Assembly (NCBI GenBank): GCA_003258795.1
Contig: QHMH01000014.1
Span: 27,246 to 91,245, forward strand
Origin: Candidatus Melainabacteria bacterium
GTDB taxonomy: Bacteria; Cyanobacteriota; Vampirovibrionia; Gastranaerophilales; Gastranaerophilaceae
DNA length: 64,000 nt
Direction: 5' to 3'
Part shown: piece after piece, positions 17,427 through 25,821 of the stretch
Layout of the letters: the number at the start of each line of letters is the position of its first letter
Position numbering within the stretch: position 1 is the stretch's first letter
Program-made: the position numbers and the translations under genes
The notes under the pieces: generated by a model
Seen by the model: the letters and a program-made list of their open reading frames with translations, nothing else
Databases searched by the model: none
Told to the model about the DNA's origin: nothing

Positions 17427-17696
17427 CTATTTGTTTGCCATTTTATTTAAAGCAATAACTAATCTTGATTTTTTTCTTGCAGCTGTATTTTTGTGCAAGA
17501 TACCTTTAACAACTGCTTTATCACAAAGTTGGTAAACTTTAGATACAGCACTTGCTAAAGCTGCTTTGTCTTCACTTGTAGCAAGATTTAATGCTTTTTT
17601 TACGGCAGTCTTGATTGAAGATCTGAATGAAATGTTTCTTTCAGCATTTCTTTGTGCTATCAAGACTCTCTTTTTTGAAGATTTAATATTTGCCAT
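17427..17696 (-). CDS. rpsT: Ribosomal protein S20
   Basis: Small-subunit protein S20, 89 residues, binding the 5' domain of 16S rRNA. It begins MANIKSSKKRVLIAQRNAER, the hallmark of the family, and the basic helix ending ILHKNTAARKKSRL is diagnostic. Its promoter is about 70 bp upstream (17763-17791). The leader of about 60 nt can form a hairpin and could carry the autoregulation known for S20 in other bacteria. Monocistronic, with a shared bidirectional terminator. Confidence 0.97.
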   Translation of the reverse strand: MANIKSSKKRVLIAQRNAERNISFRSSIKTAVKKALNLATSEDKAALASAVSKVYQLCDKAVVKGILHKNTAARKKSRLVIALNKMANK

Positions 17697-17725
17697 TTTT
17701 CGTTCCTTTCCAAATTTAAGGCTAA

Positions 17726-17760
17726 TGACACCTTTACTCGGATGATTCTTGTGAGTGTCT
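17726..17760 (-). promoter_or_regulatory. Possible structured leader of rpsT
   Basis: Within the untranslated leader the sequence GACAC ... GTGTC (17727-17731 and 17755-17759) can pair, with ACTC/GAGT pairing inside it. S20 represses its own synthesis in E. coli, so a regulatory leader is plausible. No similarity to a known leader is claimed. Confidence 0.35.
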
Positions 17761-17762
17761 TT

Positions 17763-17791
17763 ATACTAAAATAAAAAATTTTTAAATGCAA
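17763..17791 (-). promoter_or_regulatory. rpsT promoter
   Basis: On the minus strand TTGCAT (17786-17791) precedes TAGTAT (17763-17768) by 17 bp. The start codon is at 17696, leaving a leader of about 60 nt. Confidence 0.6.
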
Positions 17792-17946
17792 GCAAATTTA
17801 TTAAACAAACGTAGTATAAAAAATAAAAATCTAATACTTTCTTCTTAAATATTTCTATTTAACCATGGTGAATTTTAAATAAAGAGTTTGTTCAATATTT
17901 TTTAACCAATTCGAAGTTTATCATGGGTCGTGTGAGGAGTAAGGTT

Positions 17947-18831
17947 ATGAAGAAAATTATTTTGGTAATGATGTTTTGTGTTTGCAGTAGTGTCTGCGCA
18001 AGAAACTATTCTGTTATAGATGGAATGGAAAAATCGCTTTTTGGTATGACCTACCCAGAACAAGATAACAAAACAAGAATTGAGCGATTAGAGAAAAATA
18101 TATATGGTGCAACACAAAGCGGTAATATTGATCAACGAATTTCAAAATTATCAACAGATTTATCTGCGGATTTGATTGGAAAAGAAATTGCGCCTAAAAA
18201 AGATACATTTGAAGATTACGAAGAAGAAATTTCTCCTGATAATTCAGTAGATTATCCAATAATAAATGAGCTCGAAAAAACCGTATATAATAAAGAATTT
18301 AAAAACAAGGAAATTAAGCAAAGATTATCCAATTTAGAAAAAAGTTTATTTAAAAAAACATATGACAATGAGGATTTGAGCACAAGAACAGACAGATTAA
18401 AAAATTCCTTAAGAGTTAAAACGATACAAGAAGAGAATGATTATACGGATTTCGCAAATTCCTATGATTATCAAGCTAAAATGCCATCAAGATACGAGGA
18501 TTTTGAATATTCAACCTCAAAATATTCTGATAAGTCATACAAAAAATATGATGCAAAAGTCGTAAAAATCTTAAATGCTCTTGAAAAGAAAATTCTAAAT
18601 AGAACATATGCAAATCAAAACGAGGAAGAAAGACTCGAAAGACTTGAAGAAGCAATGTTTAGCACCTCTTTTCCTCAAGACTCAATGGAAATTAGGCTTG
18701 AAAGACTTGCAAGCGCTTGGCAAGCTACTAAAACTTCAAAGAAATATGATAGTAATAAATTTTCACAACATATGGCAACCGCCATGCAAGTAGGAGCTTT
18801 TTTACTTATGATATTGGCAATGGTTTTATAA
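17947..18831 (+). CDS. Exported repeat protein with C-terminal membrane helix
   Basis: Unrecognised 294-residue protein. The start is ATG 17947 with GAGGAG 7 nt upstream. A signal peptide (about 1-20, ending VCARN) is followed by at least four copies of a unit of about 50 residues with the consensus L-E-x-x-x-F/Y-x-x-x-Y-x-N-x-x-x-x-x-R-L-x-R-L-E. Examples are GMEKSLFGMTYPEQ, ELEKTVYNKEF, and ALEKKILNRTYANQ followed by RLERLEEAMF. The C-terminus is a hydrophobic helix (VGAFLLMILAMVL) that could anchor it in the membrane. The repeats look like helical hairpins. Function unknown; an envelope location is inferred. Confidence 0.75.
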   Translation: MKKIILVMMFCVCSSVCARNYSVIDGMEKSLFGMTYPEQDNKTRIERLEKNIYGATQSGNIDQRISKLSTDLSADLIGKEIAPKKDTFEDYEEEISPDNSVDYPIINELEKTVYNKEFKNKEIKQRLSNLEKSLFKKTYDNEDLSTRTDRLKNSLRVKTIQEENDYTDFANSYDYQAKMPSRYEDFEYSTSKYSDKSYKKYDAKVVKILNALEKKILNRTYANQNEEERLERLEEAMFSTSFPQDSMEIRLERLASAWQATKTSKKYDSNKFSQHMATAMQVGAFLLMILAMVL

Positions 18832-18836
18832 AAAAA

Positions 18837-18860
18837 GCGAGAGAAATTTTCTCTCGCTTT
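18837..18860 (+). terminator. Terminator after the repeat protein
   Basis: The inverted repeat GCGAGAGAA/TTCTCTCGC (18837-18857) is preceded by A-runs and followed by TTT-ACTCTTT. On the minus strand, T residues (complement of AAAAAA at 18831-18836) follow the stem, so it may also serve speD. Confidence 0.7.
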
Positions 18861-18880
18861 ACTCTTTATTAAATCCTAAA

Positions 18881-19327
18881 CTAATACTGTTCTGCTAATT
18901 CGAAAGGAACAGGCGCAACAGTCAATGTTTCAGCATCAATAATTCCTCTTTTTAACGCAGTGTATGAAGAGTTTTTAGATGCAAAACTCTTTCTTAAATA
19001 TTCAAACGCAACAGTCGGATCACACTTCGAACCACAAGTGAACAAGTCAACTGCAGCATATCCCAATTCAGGCCATGTGTGTATTGCCAAATGGCTTTCT
19101 GCAATAATTATAACCCCGCTTACACCATAAGGGTTGAACATATGAAAACACTTCTGGACAATAGTAGCACCACATTCCAATGCCGACTCTACCATAAGTC
19201 TTTCAACAGATTCTAAACTATTTAAAATATTAGGATCGCATTCAAAAAATTCTGCTAAGACATGCTGTCCTAAATGTATTTGTTTTTCGCCATTTTTAAT
19301 GACCTCAAATGGGGAATTTATTGCCAA
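18881..19327 (-). CDS. speD: S-adenosylmethionine decarboxylase proenzyme
   Basis: Makes decarboxylated SAM, the aminopropyl donor for spermidine. It is a small class 1B proenzyme that cleaves itself before the serine in AESHLAIHTWPE to form the pyruvoyl group. The catalytic His and Cys lie in IHTWPELGY and DLFTCG. I place the start at TTG 19327 because AGGAGG (19336-19341, minus strand) lies 8 nt upstream, giving 148 residues. A GTG at 19354 would add nine residues but lacks a good ribosome binding site. No speE is adjacent in this window. Confidence 0.92.
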   Translation of the reverse strand: MAINSPFEVIKNGEKQIHLGQHVLAEFFECDPNILNSLESVERLMVESALECGATIVQKCFHMFNPYGVSGVIIIAESHLAIHTWPELGYAAVDLFTCGSKCDPTVAFEYLRKSFASKNSSYTALKRGIIDAETLTVAPVPFELAEQY

Positions 19328-19469
19328 TTCATGTGCCTCCTGTCGGTTTTTCACCTTTCTAATTTCTTACAGAATATATGATACAACTAAAAAACAAGAA
19401 AAAAATTTTTATTTCCAATTTAGCATTAAATCTTAAGTTTTTTTTACATTTCTTCAAATTATTTATAAA

Positions 19470-19493
19470 CAAAAAGAGGGGTTATCCCCCCTC
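19470..19493 (-). terminator. Terminator of the sigma-factor gene
   Basis: On the minus strand GAGGGG-GGAT-AACCCCTC is followed by TTTTTG. It lies 30 bp past the sigma-factor stop codon and before the speD start. Confidence 0.75.
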
Positions 19494-19521
19494 AACAAAT
19501 TTGCGTGTGCAGCCCCGAAAT

Positions 19522-20409
19522 TTAGTGTAAATAACAAGCCAAAACTTCTTGACCGATATTTGAAGAACGCATTCTTCTTAATGCTCTCAATTCAGTTTGA
19601 CGAATACATTCTTTTGTTACACCGTAAAGAGAGCCGATTTCTTCCAATGTCTTCTTTGCGAAATTGCCTAAGCCGTATCTCATTTGTACTACACTTTGTT
19701 CTCTGTCTTTAAGTACAGAAATAACTTTTTCTATATCTTTTTTCAAACATTCAAATTCTACACTTGAATAAACATCTGCATTTTTATCTTCAAGAATGTC
19801 TGCAACATCCATATCTTTTTTGTCTTCGCTTGTGAAACCACCTTCAATAGAAATTGTTTTTGAATAAGCACTTAAATATGTTTCAATTTTGTCAACAGGT
19901 ACATTTATTCTTTCAGCAACATCTTCATTTTTAACTTTGCAGTTATATTCTCTTTCCATTTCTTCTTTTACTTTAGAGAATTTTGACAATGTTTCTTGAA
20001 TATAAACAGGTATTTTCATGCAATGACCTTGTTCAGAAATAGCTTTAAACATTGCTTGCTTAATCCACCAACTTGCATAAGTTGAAAATTTATATCCCAA
20101 CTTCCAATTGAATTTTTCAACTGCAACCATAAGTCCCAAATTACCTTCTTGGATTAAATCAATCATAGGTATTTTTGAAACATGAATTGCTTTTTTAGCA
20201 ATTGTTAAAACTAATTTTAAATTAGCCTCAACCAATTTTCTTTTTGCTTCAAAGTCCCCTTCTTGAGCCTTTTTCGCAAGAACTTTTTCTTCTGTTGCGG
20301 AAATTGATCTTATATGAGAAATTCTTCTCAAATAACAAGTAAGCATATCATCAGAATTGCTTGCAGAATTTGAAGTCGTTGACTTCATCAAAACTTCTTC
20401 TCTCATCAT
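19522..20409 (-). CDS. RpoD-family sigma factor, group 2-like
   Basis: Sigma-70 family factor of 295 residues that directs RNA polymerase to promoters. Region 1.2 starts at MLTCYLRRIS, region 2 includes PMIDLIQEGNLGLMVAVEKF and the melting/-10 helix TYASWWIKQAM. Region 3 follows, and region 4.2 ends in a helix-turn-helix (TLEEIGSLYGVTKECIRQ). Region 1.1 is absent. Several normally invariant positions differ from primary sigma (ASWWIKQAM for ATWWIRQAI, KIPVYIQE for RIPVHMIE), so I favour an alternative group 2 factor. AGGAG lies 9 nt before the first ATG; in-frame ATGs at +1 and +7 codons are alternatives. Its leader exceeds 100 nt. Confidence 0.88.
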   Translation of the reverse strand: MMREEVLMKSTTSNSASNSDDMLTCYLRRISHIRSISATEEKVLAKKAQEGDFEAKRKLVEANLKLVLTIAKKAIHVSKIPMIDLIQEGNLGLMVAVEKFNWKLGYKFSTYASWWIKQAMFKAISEQGHCMKIPVYIQETLSKFSKVKEEMEREYNCKVKNEDVAERINVPVDKIETYLSAYSKTISIEGGFTSEDKKDMDVADILEDKNADVYSSVEFECLKKDIEKVISVLKDREQSVVQMRYGLGNFAKKTLEEIGSLYGVTKECIRQTELRALRRMRSSNIGQEVLACYLH

Positions 20410-20686
20410 ACGGGGTAACTCCTATCACTAAACTACACACACACTATTCGAAATATCCTCATCCATTTTGTTCCATGCAAAATAGCACGACAAAACGAAC
20501 ATCTCTCTTAAACACTACAACCAATAACTCTACACTGGGGTACACATGTAGTATATAATGATTTTTTAAAAATTTCAATACTATATGAAGAAATATTACA
20601 AATGTAGTTTTTATAATCGTTCAAAAACTGTTGATATAAAAGGAATTTAAGGGTGTAAAAATTTTTATGTTTTAGCGCTAAAAATA
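20410..20686. other. Intergenic region between sigma factor and SIS protein
   Basis: Contains the long leader of the sigma-factor gene (minus strand). A weak possible promoter TTGTCG, 17 bp, CAAAAT lies around 20470-20500. A 14-bp loopless palindrome TTTTAGCGCTAAAA (20670-20683) sits just past the SIS stop codon and could be an operator or part of a weak terminator. No gene or RNA family recognised. Confidence 0.35.
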
Positions 20687-21739
20687 TTACACTTCTGTTA
20701 CAATTTTATGTAAGCCTTTTGGTCTGTCAACATTTCTTCCGAGTTTTTCTGCAATTCGTAGTGCTAAAATTTGAATGATAACGAGGTTTGAAAATAGTTT
20801 TAAGATGTAATCTTCATCTTTTATTTCTAAATCCACGTTGTAGCTTGTATTTATTCTATTAGTTGATTTACCAATTACACAAATAGGTGGGTTGTATTCA
20901 TTTTTAATCTTTTCAAGATTTTTTATTGCAAGATATGAAAGTTCTTCAGATGAAATATAAACTAAAACGGTTTTTTTATTGTTTAAGACCGCAAGATGCC
21001 CATGCATAAACTCTCCGAGAACATGTGACATGACGTTTATATAAGATGTTTCCTTAATTTTTAAGCAAGCTTCTTTTGCGAGGGCATATGATACTCCGTC
21101 AGCAACAATAACGATATCTTTGTATTTGTATAAAAATTTTGCAAGGCTTTTGATTTTAAGTTCAAGATTAAGAGTTTGTCTAATAATATCTGGAAGTCTT
21201 TCAAGATTTCTTATATGTTCTGAAACTTTAAGCCCTTTTTTTAGTGCAAATTTTATAGCAAGAATGTAAAGACATAGCATTTGAGCTGTAAGAGCTTTTG
21301 TTGAAGCTATACTATTTTCAGTTCCAGCCATGCAATTTATCTTATAGTCGGCAGCGTTCCATATTGTAGAGTTTTCCACATTAGTAACGCAAAGAGTTTT
21401 CATTCCAAGTTGTTGAACTTTATTCAAACAGCTTAATGTGTCTGTTGTTTCGCCAGATTGAGTTATAAAAATATATAAAACGTCATGCGGAACGACTTTT
21501 TTTAGTAGAAATTCACTTGAATAAATTGCTCTTGCTTCAATTTGAGCGACATCTCCAAAAATTTCTGCAGCGCATCTTGCACAATGATAAGAAGAGCCAG
21601 AAGCAACCAAAATAATTTTTTCTGCAATATCTGGAGAATCCATTGTGACAGTTTGTTTGTCATAAAGATATCTCTCGATAATATGCTCCATTATTTCGGG
21701 TTGTTCCGAAATTTCTGTTTCCATGTGAGTTTTTTTCAT
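20687..21739 (-). CDS. GlmS-like double SIS-domain protein lacking the glutaminase domain
   Basis: The 350 residues align with the isomerase half of glucosamine-6-phosphate synthase. The HMETEISEQPE start, VASGSSYHCA, FITQSGETTDTL, GTENSIASTKALTAQ and the C-terminal DRPKGLHKIVTEV all match GlmS blocks. The N-terminal glutamine amidotransferase domain with its catalytic Cys is absent. GEFMHGHLAV replaces GELKHGPLAL, losing the usual lysine. These features fit NagB-II-type glucosamine-6-phosphate deaminases or an ammonia-using synthase. The gene starts 4 bp after gatB, so the two are co-transcribed. Cytoplasmic amino-sugar metabolism is likely; reaction direction is uncertain. Confidence 0.8.
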   Translation of the reverse strand: MKKTHMETEISEQPEIMEHIIERYLYDKQTVTMDSPDIAEKIILVASGSSYHCARCAAEIFGDVAQIEARAIYSSEFLLKKVVPHDVLYIFITQSGETTDTLSCLNKVQQLGMKTLCVTNVENSTIWNAADYKINCMAGTENSIASTKALTAQMLCLYILAIKFALKKGLKVSEHIRNLERLPDIIRQTLNLELKIKSLAKFLYKYKDIVIVADGVSYALAKEACLKIKETSYINVMSHVLGEFMHGHLAVLNNKKTVLVYISSEELSYLAIKNLEKIKNEYNPPICVIGKSTNRINTSYNVDLEIKDEDYILKLFSNLVIIQILALRIAEKLGRNVDRPKGLHKIVTEV

Positions 21740-21742
21740 ATT

Positions 21743-23188
21743 CTATCCTAAAATTTCTCTAACAATTTCGTTAACTGCTTTTGGATTAGCTCTGCCTTTT
21801 GTTTCTTTCATAACTTGACCAACGAAGAAGCCTAAAAGTTGAACTTTTCCACCCTTATAAGCTGCAACCTGATTAGGGTTAGCATCAATAACTTTCTGAA
21901 CAATTTCTTTTATTGCGTTAACATCAGAAATTTGACTTAAACCTTGTTTTTCAACAATTTCTGAAGCAGGTGTGCCATCTTTTAACATTGTGATAATAAT
22001 TTGTTTACCGATGTTGTTTGAAATAGTTCCTTTTTCTATTAAAGAAATAAGTTCTGCTAAATTTTCTGGGGTTAATTTCGTTTCGTTAATGCTTTGTTTT
22101 GATTCTTTAAGGTAAGCTGCAATTTCTCCCATTAAGAAGTTAACGCCGATTTTGATGTCAGCATTTAGCTTAATCAACTTATCGAAGAATAGAGCAAGGT
22201 CTGGTTGTTCAACAACAACGCAAGCATCATATTCGCTCAAACCTAAAGACATGTATCTATCACGTTTTTCATCTGGAAGTTCAGGCATTGTTGCACGAAC
22301 TTTTTCAACCCATTCTCTCGATATTTCAAGAGGCATTAAATCTGGTTCTGGGAAGTATCTGTAATCGTGAGCATCTTCTTTACCTCTCATCGAGCGAGTT
22401 TCTCCAGAGTTATCATCCCACAATCTTGTTTCTTGAACGACTTCTCCTCCACCTTCTACAATTTCGATTTGTCTATCGATTTCAAATTCTAATGCTCTTT
22501 GCAATGCTCTAAAGCTATTTACGTTTTTGATTTCAGCTCTTGTACCAAATTCTTTTGAGCCTTTTGGCATAATTGAAATATTTGCATCGCATCTCATTGA
22601 ACCTTCTTCAAGGTTTCCGTCGCAAACACCTATGTATCTCAAAACGTTTCTTAATTTTTCAACATAAAGTCTTGCTTCTTCGCTTGATCTCATATCAGGC
22701 TCTGATACGATTTCCAAAAGAGGAGTTCCTGCTCTGTTCAAATCAACGAGAGAATATGTTGAGCCTGCAAGTCCATCAGCTCCAGCGTGAACTAATTTTC
22801 CTGCATCTTCTTCCAAGTGAGCTCTTGTTATACCAATTTTTTTATCTCCAATCATCAAGTATCCACCTACACAGATAGGTTCATCATATTGTGAAATTTG
22901 ATAACCTTTTGGCAAATCTGGGTAAAAATATTGTTTTCTGTCGAACTTGCAACGTTTTGGAATTTCGCAATTTAGTGCTAATCCTGTCAAAATACCCATA
23001 TCAACTACACCTTTGTTTAGTACAGGTAAAACCCCAGGCATACCCAATGTGATTGGTGATATTTCACTATTTTGTTCGCAACCAAATTCTGTTCCATCTG
23101 GTGCGAATATTTTTGATTTGGTTTTTAATTGGGCGTGAACTTCAAGTCCAATAACAACTTCATATTTTTCTCTTAAATCTGTTCCCAT
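21743..23188 (-). CDS. gatB: Asp-tRNA(Asn)/Glu-tRNA(Gln) amidotransferase subunit B
   Basis: GatB binds misacylated Glu-tRNA(Gln) or Asp-tRNA(Asn) and, with GatA and GatC, converts it to the amide. The 481-residue protein has the N-terminal VIGLEVHAQL signature, the YFYPDLPKGYQISQYD block, VDLNRAGTPLLEIVSEPD, and the C-terminal YqeY-like tail ending GRANPKAVNEIVREIL. Length is typical. gatA and gatC are not adjacent. Its presence implies the organism uses the indirect route to Gln-tRNA or Asn-tRNA; a tRNA-Gln gene occurs at 30 kb. It is followed at 4 bp by the SIS gene. Confidence 0.96.
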   Translation of the reverse strand: MGTDLREKYEVVIGLEVHAQLKTKSKIFAPDGTEFGCEQNSEISPITLGMPGVLPVLNKGVVDMGILTGLALNCEIPKRCKFDRKQYFYPDLPKGYQISQYDEPICVGGYLMIGDKKIGITRAHLEEDAGKLVHAGADGLAGSTYSLVDLNRAGTPLLEIVSEPDMRSSEEARLYVEKLRNVLRYIGVCDGNLEEGSMRCDANISIMPKGSKEFGTRAEIKNVNSFRALQRALEFEIDRQIEIVEGGGEVVQETRLWDDNSGETRSMRGKEDAHDYRYFPEPDLMPLEISREWVEKVRATMPELPDEKRDRYMSLGLSEYDACVVVEQPDLALFFDKLIKLNADIKIGVNFLMGEIAAYLKESKQSINETKLTPENLAELISLIEKGTISNNIGKQIIITMLKDGTPASEIVEKQGLSQISDVNAIKEIVQKVIDANPNQVAAYKGGKVQLLGFFVGQVMKETKGRANPKAVNEIVREILG

Positions 23189-23246
23189 TCTTCATTCCTC
23201 TATAAAATATTTTTTCTTATATGATAGCATAAAAGTTTTTTTTTGT

Positions 23247-23252
23247 TATTAT
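23247..23252 (+). promoter_or_regulatory. Extended -10 element of kdsA
   Basis: TG-T-TATTAT (TG at 23244-23245, -10 at 23247-23252) ends 6 nt before the kdsA ATG at 23259. No ribosome binding site lies between them, so kdsA should be leaderless. Confidence 0.5.
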
Positions 23253-23258
23253 AGAAAT

Positions 23259-24080
23259 ATGAGTAATGTAAAAAAAATTAGTGTTAAAGATTTTGTAATA
23301 GGTGGAGAAAAACTTTCTATTCTCGCAGGTCCCTGTGCAATAGAAAGCTATGATATTACTGCACGTACAGCAGAAGGTTTGAAAAAAATAACACAAAAAC
23401 TTGGTATAAATTTCGTATTTAAGTCTTCTTTTGATAAAGCAAACCGTTCATCAATAACTTCTTATAGAGGTTTGGGCATGGAAAAAGGGTTGGAAATTTT
23501 ATCTAAAATTAAAAAAGATTTTGACTTACCGATAGTTACAGATATACATCTTCCGCAACAAGCTCAAGTTGCAGCAGAGGTTGCAGATATTTTACAAATT
23601 CCTGCTTTTTTATGTAGGCAAACAGATTTATTGGTTGCGGCGGCAAAAACTGGAAAAGTAGTAAATATAAAAAAAGGTCAATTTTTAGCGCCACAGCAAA
23701 TGAAACTGTCAGTAAAAAAAGTTGAAGTTAGTGGAAATGAAAATATTATGCTGACAGAAAGAGGAGCAACATTTGGTTATAACAATCTTGTAACTGACTT
23801 TAGGGCTATTCCTATTATGCAAGAATTTGGTTATCCTGTGATTTTTGACGCAACTCATTCTGTTCAACTTCCAGGAGAAAATGGAACATCAGGAGATAGA
23901 CGATTTGTTCCTGTTCTTGCAAAATCAGCAATAGCTGCGGGTGTTGATGGTTTGTTTTTTGAAGTCCATCCAAACCCAGATGAAGCTCTCTGTGATGGGT
24001 CAAACATGCTTGCTCTATCAGATGCTGAGGCTCTCTTTGACATCTGTAATAGAATATGGGAGATTACAAGATGTTGCTAA
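23259..24080 (+). CDS. kdsA: 3-deoxy-8-phosphooctulonate synthase
   Basis: Condenses arabinose-5-phosphate with phosphoenolpyruvate to KDO-8-phosphate, the committed step to the KDO of lipopolysaccharide. The 273-residue TIM barrel shows LAGPCAIES, FKSSFDKANRSS, DIHLPQQAQ, IPAFLCRQTDLL, KKGQFLAP, TERGATFGYNNLV, IFDATHSVQLPG and EVHPNPDEALCDG. All are typical of KdsA rather than of DAHP synthase. Divergent from gatB. It overlaps the next gene (MBL hydrolase) by 10 bp, forming an operon kdsA-MBL-pheS. A KdsC-like phosphatase lies at 7 kb. Confidence 0.96.
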   Translation: MSNVKKISVKDFVIGGEKLSILAGPCAIESYDITARTAEGLKKITQKLGINFVFKSSFDKANRSSITSYRGLGMEKGLEILSKIKKDFDLPIVTDIHLPQQAQVAAEVADILQIPAFLCRQTDLLVAAAKTGKVVNIKKGQFLAPQQMKLSVKKVEVSGNENIMLTERGATFGYNNLVTDFRAIPIMQEFGYPVIFDATHSVQLPGENGTSGDRRFVPVLAKSAIAAGVDGLFFEVHPNPDEALCDGSNMLALSDAEALFDICNRIWEITRCC

Positions 24081-24679
24081 AATTTATTGAAGGGCCTTTG
24101 GAAGATAACAACTACTTGTTGTTTGATGAAGAAACAAAAAATGCAATTCTAATAGATTGCACCCATAAAAATATAGAAATAGATGAAGCTATACAAAAAT
24201 ATGGATTAAATTTAAAGTCTATTTTTTTGACACACGGACATTTTGATCATATTTTGGGAGTAAATTACTATCGTGAAAAATATGGCGCAAAATCCTATAT
24301 TCACAAAGATGATGTCGATTTGGTAAAACATATTAACGATTTTATGAAACTTGTCGGAAGATATGATAACTACGAGATACCAATAATTGATGAGGCTTTT
24401 GATGATAGTTCAAATTTCTCAATTGATGGACACGAAATAAAAGTTATACATACTCCTGGACATACTAAAGGTTCTGTTTGTTACCTTATAGGTAATAAAT
24501 TATTTTCTGGTGATACACTTTTCTACGAGTCTTATGGAAGAACAGATTTTCCTTCCGGATCAGAAAAGGAAATGATGGAAAGTTTAAAAAGTTTATTTAA
24601 ACTCGATGAAAATATCGAAGTTTATACAGGTCATGGACCAAAAACAACAATTGCACATGAGAAACAGAGGTACCTATGA
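24071..24679 (+). CDS. Metallo-beta-lactamase-fold hydrolase, glyoxalase II-like
   Basis: A 202-residue hydrolase of the MBL superfamily. The zinc-binding motif THGHFDH is followed by HTPGHTKGSVCY, LFSGDTLFYESYGRTDFPSG and a final GHGPKTT histidine, the layout of glyoxalase II-like enzymes. Such proteins usually hydrolyse thioesters; the exact substrate is not known. I chose ATG 24071 with GGGAG 8 nt upstream; an ATG at 24056 would add five residues. Its start overlaps kdsA and its stop overlaps the pheS start (ATGA). Confidence 0.85.
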   Translation: MLLKFIEGPLEDNNYLLFDEETKNAILIDCTHKNIEIDEAIQKYGLNLKSIFLTHGHFDHILGVNYYREKYGAKSYIHKDDVDLVKHINDFMKLVGRYDNYEIPIIDEAFDDSSNFSIDGHEIKVIHTPGHTKGSVCYLIGNKLFSGDTLFYESYGRTDFPSGSEKEMMESLKSLFKLDENIEVYTGHGPKTTIAHEKQRYL

Positions 24680-25710
24680 AAGATCAATTAGAAAAAATAT
24701 TTAATGAAGCACTCCAAGACATAGAAAAAGTTCAAAATCTTGAAGGTATTGATGAAGTTAAATTAAAGTATTTGAGCAGAAAGGGCGAATTGAATTCCAT
24801 TAAGAAAAACCTTAAAAATTTGTCCGACGAAGATAAAAAGACTGTTGGGGCTTATGCCAACGAAATAACTCAAAAACTTGAATCTTCTCTTTCTCAAAAA
24901 TATGATTCTATTTACAGAATAGAGTTAAATAACAAGCTTAAAACTGAAAAAATCGATTTGACACTTGATGGAAAATATACTCCACAAGGAAAAGTTCATC
25001 CTATAACTCAAACAATAAATGAAATTACAGAGATATTTCAAAAACTTGGTTTTTCTCTTGTTCCTCAACAATATTCACCTGAAGTTGAAACTGAATATTA
25101 TAACTTTGATATGTTAAATGTTCCTCAAGATCACCCAGCAAGAGATGTTCAAGACACTTTTTACTGCAATTTGGCAAAAAATGTTGTATTGAGAAGCCAA
25201 ACATCCGGTGCTCAAATCCATGTTATGGAAGATCAAAAACCTCCAATTAGAGTTATAGCTCCTGGTAGAGTTTATAGAAATGAAAGTGTTAATGCTCGTA
25301 AAAATAACTTCTTTCACCAAATTGAAGGTCTTTATGTAGATAAAGGTATTACAATGGGCGATTTAAAAGGTGTTTTAAACGAGTTTACAAGGTTATATTT
25401 TGGTGAAAATAGACCAACAAGATTCAGAAGTAGCTTTTTCCCATTTACAGAACCATCAGTTGAAATTGATGTTCAATGCATTATGTGCCATGGTAAAGGT
25501 TGTAGAATTTGCAGTCAAACTGGTTGGCTTGAAATCCTTGGCGCAGGCATGGTTGATGTTAATGTATTGAAAGGTGTTGGTGTTGACCCTGATGTTTACA
25601 GCGGTTTTGCATTCGGCATGGGTGTTGAAAGACTTGCAATGTTGAAATATGCAATTGATGATATAAGATTGTTTTTCAACAATGATGTTAGATTTTTAAA
25701 ACAATTTTAA
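24676..25710 (+). CDS. pheS: Phenylalanyl-tRNA synthetase alpha subunit
   Basis: Catalytic alpha subunit of the tetrameric Phe-tRNA synthetase, 344 residues. An N-terminal coiled coil (tRNA-binding arm) is followed by class II motif 2 (RVIAPGRVYRNESVNARKNNFFHQ) and motif 3 (GFAFGMGVERLAMLKYAIDDIR). It also carries the cysteine-rich insert CIMCHGKGCRICSQTGWLEI found in many bacteria. pheT is not adjacent, so the alpha2beta2 enzyme is assembled from separated genes. Its start codon overlaps the stop of the preceding MBL gene by 4 bp. Confidence 0.96.
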   Translation: MKDQLEKIFNEALQDIEKVQNLEGIDEVKLKYLSRKGELNSIKKNLKNLSDEDKKTVGAYANEITQKLESSLSQKYDSIYRIELNNKLKTEKIDLTLDGKYTPQGKVHPITQTINEITEIFQKLGFSLVPQQYSPEVETEYYNFDMLNVPQDHPARDVQDTFYCNLAKNVVLRSQTSGAQIHVMEDQKPPIRVIAPGRVYRNESVNARKNNFFHQIEGLYVDKGITMGDLKGVLNEFTRLYFGENRPTRFRSSFFPFTEPSVEIDVQCIMCHGKGCRICSQTGWLEILGAGMVDVNVLKGVGVDPDVYSGFAFGMGVERLAMLKYAIDDIRLFFNNDVRFLKQF

Positions 25711-25734
25711 AACACGCTATTTACCTAAATAATA

Positions 25735-25760
25735 AAAAGGGGACATAGTATCTATGTCCC
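25735..25760 (-). terminator. Terminator of the coiled-coil protein gene, shared end with pheS
   Basis: The 9-bp inverted repeat GGGACATAG/CTATGTCCC (25740-25760) has loop TAT. On the minus strand it is followed by CTTTTTATT, so it terminates the gene at 25822. On the plus strand no T-run follows; it may still slow transcription from pheS. Confidence 0.7.
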
Positions 25761-25821
25761 ATAAAGGTTATTGGTTATTTTGGTTGGTTTATACCTTTTC
25801 TTATCCGCACTTAAAATTTAA

